A DNA stretch of 13,102 bases, taken from the NCBI GenBank assembly GCA_021798135.1, contig JAJZYI010000060.1:1-13102 (forward strand), written 5' to 3'. This document shows positions 6,827 to 12,200 of the stretch, one piece after another. Each line of letters starts with the position of its first letter. Position 1 is the first letter of the stretch. Position numbers and translations under genes: made by a program. The notes beneath the pieces were generated by a model. That model was not told the DNA's origin, did not search any database, and saw only the letters and a list, made by a program, of their open reading frames with translations. This DNA is from Actinomycetes bacterium (lineage in GTDB: Bacteria; Actinomycetota; Acidimicrobiia; Acidimicrobiales; UBA8190).

Positions 6827-7999
6827 TCAGGACCACGGCGCCGACTGCCACTCGGCAGGCACCGCGTGACCGCCGGGGCCGGCCGGCGGTCCCGTGGCCG
6901 CCGCTCCCAGGTGGCCGCCGAGGCGCTGGAGGTCCGACAGCGCCTGCTGCAGGGTGCGCACGCCGAGCACGGTCAGCCCGGGAGTGGCCTCCGCCTTCGC
7001 CTGGGCCACCTGGGCGGCGGGCACCAGGAAGACCGACGCGTGGGCGCGCTCGACCGCGACCGTCTTCTGCGGGAGCCCGCCGATCTCGCCGACCGCGCCG
7101 TTCGGGTCGATCGTGCCGGTCGCCGCCACCGTCCTGCCGCCGGTGATCTCGCCGCCGCTCAGCCGGTCGAGGAGGCCGAGGGTGAAGGCGAGGCCGGCGG
7201 AGGGCCCCCCGATGCCGTCGGCCGACAGCGAGACCTGGAACGGGAACTGGTAGACGGGCTGCGTGCCCATGCCGCTCGAGGCCGGGAGCTGGGAGTAGGG
7301 GATGCCGAGGATCGGCTCCTCCACGCCGTTCTCCCGCTGGCCGCTGAGGCGGAGGGTCACCGCGTGCGTCGCCGTCGGGTGGGTCACGGTGCCGACCGAC
7401 AGCGTGACGCGCTGGCCCGGTCGATGGGAGCGGATCGCCGCCACCAGCGCCGAGGGGCTGCGCACCGGCACGCCGTCGACGGCGGTGACCACGTCGCCCA
7501 CGGCCAGGGACCGGTAGGCCGGCGTGCCGGGCAGGATCGCGTACAGCACGACGCCGGCGTCGGTCTCGGGCACGCTGTAGCCGAGCTGGCGGAACGCCAC
7601 CGCCTCCGCCGTCAGCTGCGCCTCCTGCATGTCGACGGTGCCCTGCGGTCCGAACTCGCTCGCCGGGAGCCCGCCGGTCAGGTCGCTGGCCGGCACGACC
7701 GTGGTCGCCTTCTGCCACAGCCGGTCGGGCAGGTACATGAGGGCGGTCACCTGCTCCACGCCGACGTCGGTGAGCAGGAGCTCGCCGTGCACGGCATGGT
7801 CGTGGGCCCGGGGCACCGCGATGAGACCGGTCACGGGCTGGGCCCGGCCTGGCACCAGCGCGTAGTACGACAGCGTCACCCGGCTGGCGACCACCACGGC
7901 CAACACCACCACCAGCACGACAATGGCCACGACGAGCGGCCACCGGCGGCGGGCGGCGGGCGGGGATCCGGGCGGTAGCGTGATCTGCGAGGAGGTCAT
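6827..7999 (-). CDS. Membrane-anchored PDZ and Lon-type (S16) serine protease
   Basis: The 390-residue product matches the secreted PDZ/Lon-like family (YlbL in Bacillus; actinobacterial PDZ-domain proteins next to UPF0182). Residues 1-20 are a short cytosolic end with RRR before the membrane segment, about 21-41. A PDZ domain follows at ~145-220, including LPGTPAYRSLAVGDVVTAVDG. The Lon-type proteolytic domain occupies ~225-355. The Ser/Lys dyad looks intact: Ser267 in DGIGGPSAGL and Lys312 in GGLPQKTVAV. There is no AAA+ ATPase, so it should act outside the membrane without ATP. The ATG at 7999 keeps the anchor, but no SD is visible. Its start lies 2 bp from the divergent HEAT-repeat start, so its promoter must lie within that gene. 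The DivIVA-like gene starts 77 bp downstream on the same strand. Confidence 0.92.
   Translation of the reverse strand: MTSSQITLPPGSPPAARRRWPLVVAIVVLVVVLAVVVASRVTLSYYALVPGRAQPVTGLIAVPRAHDHAVHGELLLTDVGVEQVTALMYLPDRLWQKATTVVPASDLTGGLPASEFGPQGTVDMQEAQLTAEAVAFRQLGYSVPETDAGVVLYAILPGTPAYRSLAVGDVVTAVDGVPVRSPSALVAAIRSHRPGQRVTLSVGTVTHPTATHAVTLRLSGQRENGVEEPILGIPYSQLPASSGMGTQPVYQFPFQVSLSADGIGGPSAGLAFTLGLLDRLSGGEITGGRTVAATGTIDPNGAVGEIGGLPQKTVAVERAHASVFLVPAAQVAQAKAEATPGLTVLGVRTLQQALSDLQRLGGHLGAAATGPPAGPGGHAVPAEWQSAPWS
7990..7996 (+). promoter_or_regulatory. Strong RBS (AGGAGGT) fixing the TTG start of the HEAT-repeat gene
   Basis: AGGAGGT ends 5 nt before the TTG at 8002, an optimal spacing. The same bases on the other strand are codons 2-4 of the protease gene that starts at 7999. 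The site therefore supports an unusual TTG start and shows that the two divergent genes share sequence at their 5' ends. Confidence 0.7.
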
Positions 8000-8001
8000 C
8001 G

Positions 8002-9027
8002 TTGGCAGCGAGCCCGTCTACCGGCCCACGGGCCGACCAGCCTGCCACGGATCCCCCGCCCATCGCTGTCGCGGGCGGCGGTGCCGAGGGCGGGGCCACC
8101 CGGAGCGCCCGCCTGCGGCGGGCCGTGATCGCCGGGCACCGCGGCGACCGCGAAGACGCCCAGGCGCTGGTCGGGGACGCCGACCCGGCGGTACGTGCCG
8201 CCGCTCTCGGGGCACTGGCCAGGCTCGGCGAGTGGGACGCCGACCTGCTGGAGCGGGCGCTCGCCGATCCCGACGCCGGCGTCCGCCGGCGCGCCGTCAC
8301 CATCGCCGGCCGTCGCGCTGCCCGTGGCACCATCGGCACCTTCAGCGCATCGAGCGACACAGCCGGGCCAGCAGACCGGCCCGAGCACACAGCCGGGCCA
8401 GCAGACCGGCCCGAGCACACAGCCGGGCCAGCAGACCGGCCCGAGCACACAGCCGGGCCAGCAGACCGGCCCGAGCACACAGCCGGGCCAGCAGACCGGC
8501 CCGAGAACACAGCCGGGCCAGCAGACCGGCCCGAGAACACAGCCGGTGCCGGCGACGCCGACCTCGCCCGGCAGGGAGCGGCGCTGCTGGCAGCGACGGC
8601 CGACCCGGACCCCGGGGTGGCGGAGGCGGCGGCGTGGGCCGTCGGCGAGCTGCCCGAGCCCGCCAGGCCGCGCCGCGCCGTGCCCGTCCTGGCCGCGGTC
8701 GCCGGGGGCCATCCCGATCCGCTGTGCCGCGAGGCCGCGGTGGCGGCCCTGGGAGCCATCGGCGACCCCGGCGGCCTGCAGGCGGTGCTCCAGGCCCTGA
8801 ACGGGAAGCCGCCGCTGCGGCGGCGCGCGGCCGTCGCGCTGGCGGCGTTCGACGACCCCCGGGCCGACCAGGCCCTGCACCGGTGCCTGGCCGATCGCGA
8901 CTGGCAGGTCCGCGAGGTGGCCGAGGAGCTGCTCGGCTCCGGGGCCGGCGGTGCCGGGCTCGACAGCGCGGCCAGCGACGCAGGACCCGACAGCGCCGGA
9001 CCCGGCCCCGAGCCGACGGCCGTCTGA
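8002..9027 (+). CDS. HEAT-repeat protein with an inserted decapeptide repeat tract
   Basis: This 341-residue protein contains helical pairs of the HEAT type. Two lie before the insertion (about 37-75 and 76-107, with DADPAVRAAALGALARLG and DPDAGVRRRAVTIAGR). Three or four lie after it (about 185-310, e.g. DPLCREAAVAALGAIGD and DRDWQVREVAEELLG). The blocks are separated by six copies of TAGPADRPEH/N (120-179). HEAT solenoids are protein-binding scaffolds; nothing here indicates an enzyme, signal peptide or membrane segment, so it is probably cytosolic. The TTG start at 8002 is supported by AGGAGGT at 7990-7996; a GTG at 8125 would remove the first part of the opening repeat. The C-terminal ~30 residues are Gly/Ala/Pro-rich. 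It is divergent from the PDZ/Lon protease and convergent with the mreB-like gene. Confidence 0.85.
   Translation: MAASPSTGPRADQPATDPPPIAVAGGGAEGGATRSARLRRAVIAGHRGDREDAQALVGDADPAVRAAALGALARLGEWDADLLERALADPDAGVRRRAVTIAGRRAARGTIGTFSASSDTAGPADRPEHTAGPADRPEHTAGPADRPEHTAGPADRPEHTAGPADRPENTAGPADRPENTAGAGDADLARQGAALLAATADPDPGVAEAAAWAVGELPEPARPRRAVPVLAAVAGGHPDPLCREAAVAALGAIGDPGGLQAVLQALNGKPPLRRRAAVALAAFDDPRADQALHRCLADRDWQVREVAEELLGSGAGGAGLDSAASDAGPDSAGPGPEPTAV
8361..8540 (+). repeat. 30-bp tandem repeat, six copies, inside the HEAT-repeat gene
   Basis: Six head-to-tail 30-bp units start at 8361, 8391, 8421, 8451, 8481 and 8511, each opening AGCCGGGCCAGCAGACCGGC. The only variation is GAGCAC in the first four copies versus GAGAAC in the last two. 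They encode TAGPADRPEH (or N at the last position). Near-identity indicates recent expansion. No variable spacers are present, so it is not a CRISPR array. Confidence 0.97.
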
Positions 9028-9073
9028 GCCCGGCCGCCCGGCGCCCCCGGCTGCCGGCGGCCGACCGGGCCGC

Positions 9074-9217
9074 CCAGTCGTCGCCGATGAGCCAGTCGTC
9101 GCCGATGAGCCAGTCGTCGCCGATGAGCCAGTCGTCGCCGATGAGCCAGTCGTCGCCGATAAGCCAGTCGTCGTCGATGAGTCAGTCGTCGTCGATGAGT
9201 CAGTCGTCGTCGATGAA
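9074..9217 (-). repeat. 18-bp tandem repeat spanning the mreB stop codon
   Basis: Eight 18-bp units run from 9074 to 9217. In the mreB frame, copy 8 (9200-9217) is the end of the protein, reading FIDDD then TGA. Copy 7 (9182-9199) reads LIDDD then TGA. Copy 6 reads LIDDDW with TGG, and copies 1-5 read LIGDDW with TGG. The array thus fills most of the 172-bp convergent gap between the HEAT and mreB genes and carries two in-frame stops in series. Confidence 0.95.
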
Positions 9218-10201
9218 GAGGGAGCGGACGGCGTCCATCTCCTCCAGGCAGCGGCCGGCGCCGAGCGCGACGCACTCCAGCGGGGTGTCGACGACGCGCA
9301 CGGGCACGGCCGTCTCCTCGGCGAGCCGGCCGGCCAGGCCGCGCAGGAGCGAGCCGCCGCCGACCAGGTGGATGCCCTGCGTGATGATGTCCTGGGCCAG
9401 CTCGGGTGGCGCGTCCCCCAGGCAGGTCACGGCAGCGTCCACGATCTGGCGCACGAGGTCCTCGATGGCGCCGCGGACGTCCGCCGGGGAGAGCACCACG
9501 GTCTTGGGCATGCCGGTCATCAGCTCGCGGCCACGCACCTCGGCCTTCGCCTCGCCCTCGTACGGGGCGGCCGACCCGATGGCCATCTTGATCTCCTCCG
9601 CCGTGCGCTCGCCCACGGCCAGGCCGTACTCGCGCCGGACGTAGCCCTGGATGGCGGCGTCCAGGTCGAACCCGCCGCACCGGATCGCCCGCGACGCCAC
9701 GACACCGCCGAGCGAGATGACGGCCGCCTCCGACGTGCCGCCCCCGACGTCGACGACCATGTTGCCGATCGGCTCCTCGATGGCGAGGCCGGCGCCGATG
9801 GCGGCGGCCATCGGCTGCTCGATGAGGTACGAGGCGGAGGCGCCGGCGCGGCGGGCGGCCTCGCGCACGGCACGGCGCTCCACCGACGTGATGGCCGACG
9901 GCACGCAGATGAGCACCCGGGCCCGGTTCAGCCGCGACACGCCGCTGCGCTGCAGCACGAGCCGGATCAGGCGCTCGGTGATGTCGAAGTCGGTGATCGC
10001 CCCCTGGCGCAGGGGCCGCATGGCCACGATGTAGCCCGGCGTCCGGCCGATCATCTGCCACGCCTGCGTGCCGACGGCCAGCGCGTCCTGCGTGCGCGTG
10101 TTGAGGGCGATCACCGTCGGTTCGTTCAGGACGATGCCCTTGCCCCTCACGTAGACGAGGGTGTTGGCCGTGCCGAGGTCGATCGCGACGTCCTTTGCCA
10201 C
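9200..10201 (-). CDS. mreB: MreB-family rod-shape-determining actin homologue
   Basis: The 333-residue protein has the MreB/Mbl length and the actin-fold nucleotide motifs. Phosphate-1 is DLGTANTLVYVRGKGIVLNE at about residues 8-27. The family signature MRPLRQGAITDFDITERLI follows. Phosphate-2 is VVDVGGGTSEAAVISLGG, and the adenosine motif is IHLVGGGSLLRGLAGRLAE. It should polymerise under the membrane and guide peptidoglycan synthesis. The GTG at 10201 is chosen because it places the motif at residue 8, as in other MreBs, and AGGAAGGA lies 10 nt upstream; frame extension further upstream gives only repeat-encoded Gly/Arg-rich sequence. No mreC or mreD follows, so this is a solitary copy and could be an Mbl-type paralogue. 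Its last codons lie within an 18-bp tandem repeat, giving an acidic FIDDD ending. Confidence 0.93.
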   Translation of the reverse strand: MAKDVAIDLGTANTLVYVRGKGIVLNEPTVIALNTRTQDALAVGTQAWQMIGRTPGYIVAMRPLRQGAITDFDITERLIRLVLQRSGVSRLNRARVLICVPSAITSVERRAVREAARRAGASASYLIEQPMAAAIGAGLAIEEPIGNMVVDVGGGTSEAAVISLGGVVASRAIRCGGFDLDAAIQGYVRREYGLAVGERTAEEIKMAIGSAAPYEGEAKAEVRGRELMTGMPKTVVLSPADVRGAIEDLVRQIVDAAVTCLGDAPPELAQDIITQGIHLVGGGSLLRGLAGRLAEETAVPVRVVDTPLECVALGAGRCLEEMDAVRSLFIDDD

Positions 10202-10407
10202 GCTGGTCGGTGTCCTTCCTGCGGGTGGCCACCGAGGGCTGGCGGCCGGTGATGGTCGGTCCGGTGCGGGTGCTCGTGCCGCGGCACCTCGGTCGCCGGT
10301 CGTGCCGTGCATGCCCGGCGGGCAGCGGCGGCGCCGGGCCGTGCCGGCCCCGGGTGCCGGCGAGACGGCGGCACCACCCGCGCTGCCGCCCGGGCCGTGC
10401 CCACGCC

Positions 10408-10413
10408 ATGGTA
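10408..10413 (-). promoter_or_regulatory. Tentative -10 box for mreB
   Basis: Minus-strand TACCAT fits TANNNT and would give a leader of about 200 nt before the GTG at 10201. The palindrome 10415-10432 would occupy the -35/-10 spacer. No recognisable -35 hexamer lies at normal distance, so this is weak. Confidence 0.25.
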
Positions 10414-10414
10414 G

Positions 10415-10432
10415 GGCCGCCGGCCGGCGGCC
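10415..10432. repeat. 18-bp perfect palindrome upstream of mreB
   Basis: GGCCGCCGGCCGGCGGCC is a perfect inverted repeat without a spacer, one base from a candidate -10 box (10408-10413). It could be an operator or a chance product of extreme G+C content. Confidence 0.6.
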
Positions 10433-10627
10433 GGCGGGCACAGGTCCATCAACACTGACGCCGGCCGCCGCGCTCGCCACGCCGAGCGGCGGGCCCGCCG
10501 CGCGCTGCTGCCGATGCCGCCCGGGCTGCCGGTGCTGCCCTCCCCACGGCCTACGGTGCCGCCGTCGGCGGTCACCGCCGCGATCGCCGCGGGCACCGCC
10601 GCCGCGGTCAGCACCGCGATCGCTGTG

Positions 10628-10783
10628 GGCACCGCCGCCGCTGCGGCCACCGTCGCCGGCAGGGCACCGCCGCCGCTGCGGCCACCGTCGCTGGCACGGC
10701 ACCGTCGCCGGCACGGCACCGCCGCCGCTGCGACCACCGTCGCTGGCACGGCACCGTCCCCGGCAAGGCACCGTCCCCGGCAG
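10628..10783. repeat. Composite 17/18-bp tandem array
   Basis: Two related modules alternate: A, 18 bp, GGCACCGCCGCCGCTGCG, and B, 17 bp, typified by GGCACCGTCGCCGGCAC. The order from left to right is A B A B B A B B B. Boundaries are 10628, 10646, 10663, 10681, 10698, 10715, 10733, 10750 and 10767, with a decaying copy from 10784. The right end lies about 20 bp before the candidate promoter of the HtrA-like gene. Confidence 0.8.
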
Positions 10784-10826
10784 GGCACCGTCGCGACCGC
10801 GACTGCTTCCGAGCGGAGCACGCAAC

Positions 10827-10832
10827 TATCCT
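10827..10832 (+). promoter_or_regulatory. -10 box, leaderless start of the HtrA-like gene
   Basis: TATCCT is followed by seven bases and the ATG at 10840. No Shine-Dalgarno precedes the ATG. Transcription would begin at or next to the start codon. No strong -35 is visible. Confidence 0.55.
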
Positions 10833-10839
10833 CGGCCGA

Positions 10840-12144
10840 ATGGACCGCGGTGGGCCGTTCACTGGGGACGGGGCGCCAGAGGACGCTGGCGACGAGGACG
10901 CCGCTCCGCGCGGTTGGCTGCCACCCGACGACCGTCTGTGGCGCCACCCCTCCGAGCTCGGGAAGGTCGACGACGACCCGGTCGACCTGTCCACCCTGTC
11001 GCTCGATGACCTCGGCCCGGTCGTCGGTGACGGCCACCGCCTCCCGTGGCCGTCACGACCGGGGCTCGCTGCCCGCGGCCGGCCCGCCGCCACGCGGCGG
11101 CCCGCCGCCGTCGTGGGCGCCGCCGCCGTCGTGCTGGCCGTGGTCCTCGTCGTGATGGTCGCCGACCGCTCGGTCCACGCACCGACCCGCCAGGCCAACG
11201 TGCTGGCGGCCAACGACACCAGCCTGACGACGGCCGTGGCGCCCGCCCCCCGGCTGCGCGCGATGGTCCAGGAGGTTCGCCGGTCGCTGGTGGGCCTGAT
11301 CGTCGGGCCCCAGCACGGGACCCGGTCGCTCGTCACCGGCGTGGCGACCGGTGACGGGCTCGTCATCACGGCGGCCACCGCCGTCGGCCGGACGACGCAG
11401 GTCACCGCCCTGCTCCCCGACGGCCGGCGCGTCGGCGCCACCGTGCTCGGCGTCGACAGTCACAGCGGGGTGGCCGTCGTGGCCGTCGCCCAGCCGGTGC
11501 CGCCGGCGTCGTTCGCCGGGCGCGACCTCGCTCCGGGCGACCTGGCGATGACCGAGTGCCTGTGCGACCACGTGCCGGCGAGCGGCGCGTCGAGCGCGCC
11601 GGCCGCCGCGGTGGCCCTGGCCACGGTCGAGGCAGTCGGCACCCCCGGCACCGGCACCGTCCCCGGCACGGCGCAGCCGTTGCTGGACGTCATCCAGGCC
11701 GACCACGTCCCGATGCCGCAGCAGGCCTGGGGTGGCGTGCTCGTGGACGGTGCCGGTCAGGTCGCCGGCATCCTCGACTCGCAGGCGACGACCAGCGGCG
11801 AGCGGATGGACGTCTTCGTCCCCGGCTGGCTGGCCCGGCGCGTCGCAGAGCAGCTGGCCACCGAGCACCGCGTGGACCACGGGTGGCTCGGCATCACCGG
11901 CGCGAGCGCACCCGGGTCGTGCGGGGGCGCCGCCGTCCGGAGCGTGATCGCCGACGCGCCGGCCGCCGCCGTCCTGGCGCCCGGCGAGGTGGTCGTGGGC
12001 GTCGACGGCAACCGGATCTGCACGTGGGCCGAGCTGCAGGCGGCGACGTACGTGGTCCCGCCGGGGCACACGGTCGACCTGCAGGTGCGCGGCACCGGGG
12101 GCACCCGCACCGTGGCGGTGGCGCTGAGCGCGTCGCCCGGCTGA
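10840..12144 (+). CDS. Membrane-anchored HtrA/S1C-like protein lacking the catalytic triad (pseudoprotease)
   Basis: The 434-residue product has a cytosolic N-terminus with an actinobacterial PPDDRLWRHPSEL motif (28-40). One membrane helix follows (about 89-108). A trypsin-like S1C domain occupies ~145-340 and a C-terminal PDZ domain ~346-430 (HGWLGITG, APGEVVVGVDGNRI). The fold landmarks align with HtrA, but the active residues do not. GLVITAATAV puts Thr180 at the catalytic His, GVDSHSGVAVV puts Gly210 at the Asp, and QQAWGGVLVDGAGQVAG puts Trp297 at the nucleophilic Ser. It is therefore most likely a non-catalytic binding or sensing protein facing outward. The reading frame is intact, with ordinary codon use, so it is not simply a pseudogene. 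Its start is leaderless-type. It faces away from mreB and is followed 56 bp later by the zincin-family gene. Confidence 0.88.
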   Translation: MDRGGPFTGDGAPEDAGDEDAAPRGWLPPDDRLWRHPSELGKVDDDPVDLSTLSLDDLGPVVGDGHRLPWPSRPGLAARGRPAATRRPAAVVGAAAVVLAVVLVVMVADRSVHAPTRQANVLAANDTSLTTAVAPAPRLRAMVQEVRRSLVGLIVGPQHGTRSLVTGVATGDGLVITAATAVGRTTQVTALLPDGRRVGATVLGVDSHSGVAVVAVAQPVPPASFAGRDLAPGDLAMTECLCDHVPASGASSAPAAAVALATVEAVGTPGTGTVPGTAQPLLDVIQADHVPMPQQAWGGVLVDGAGQVAGILDSQATTSGERMDVFVPGWLARRVAEQLATEHRVDHGWLGITGASAPGSCGGAAVRSVIADAPAAAVLAPGEVVVGVDGNRICTWAELQAATYVVPPGHTVDLQVRGTGGTRTVAVALSASPG

Positions 12145-12187
12145 CCGGGGCACCTTCGCCGGAGGCTGGCGTCACGGGGCACGGCAC

Positions 12188-12193
12188 TAGATT
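12188..12193 (+). promoter_or_regulatory. -10 box, leaderless start of the zincin-family gene
   Basis: TAGATT is followed by seven bases and the GTG at 12201, the same spacing as for the upstream HtrA-like gene. The nearest SD-like GGAGG (12161-12165) is 35 nt away, too far to act. It suggests that the last gene has its own promoter in the 56-bp gap. Confidence 0.55.
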
Positions 12194-12200
12194 CGTCCAC

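Larger units (their letters stand above)
10202..10839. other. 638-bp repeat-rich divergent intergenic region
   Basis: No frame gives a credible protein: the open frames are low-complexity Arg/Gly/Pro translations of repeats. The region holds the putative mreB leader, an 18-bp palindrome (10415-10432), a composite 17/18-bp repeat array (10628-10783) and the promoter of the HtrA-like gene. Repeat units of 17 and 35 bp are not multiples of three, which supports the non-coding reading. Confidence 0.7.

Noticed and set aside
8361..8540. CRISPR-like array
   Set aside because: The 30-bp units abut with no unique spacers, and they maintain a protein frame.
9074..9217. Short repeats as CRISPR or integron attC sites
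   Set aside because: The 18-bp units are contiguous, have no spacers and no attC-like fold, and coincide with the mreB 3' end.
6759..10409. A 1216-codon minus-strand open frame
   Set aside because: It crosses the PDZ/Lon, HEAT and mreB genes out of frame; the translation is Arg/Ala/Pro-rich with no domains. Long stop-free frames are expected at this G+C content.
10202..10825. N-terminal extension of MreB in frame up to 10825
   Set aside because: The added residues are Gly/Arg/Pro-rich translations of the repeat array, and the MreB family begins just before the DLGTANT motif, matching the GTG at 10201.
10840..12144. The HtrA-like gene as a decaying pseudogene
   Set aside because: The frame is intact over 434 codons, the PDZ and membrane segments are preserved and a plausible promoter precedes it; only the catalytic residues are lost.
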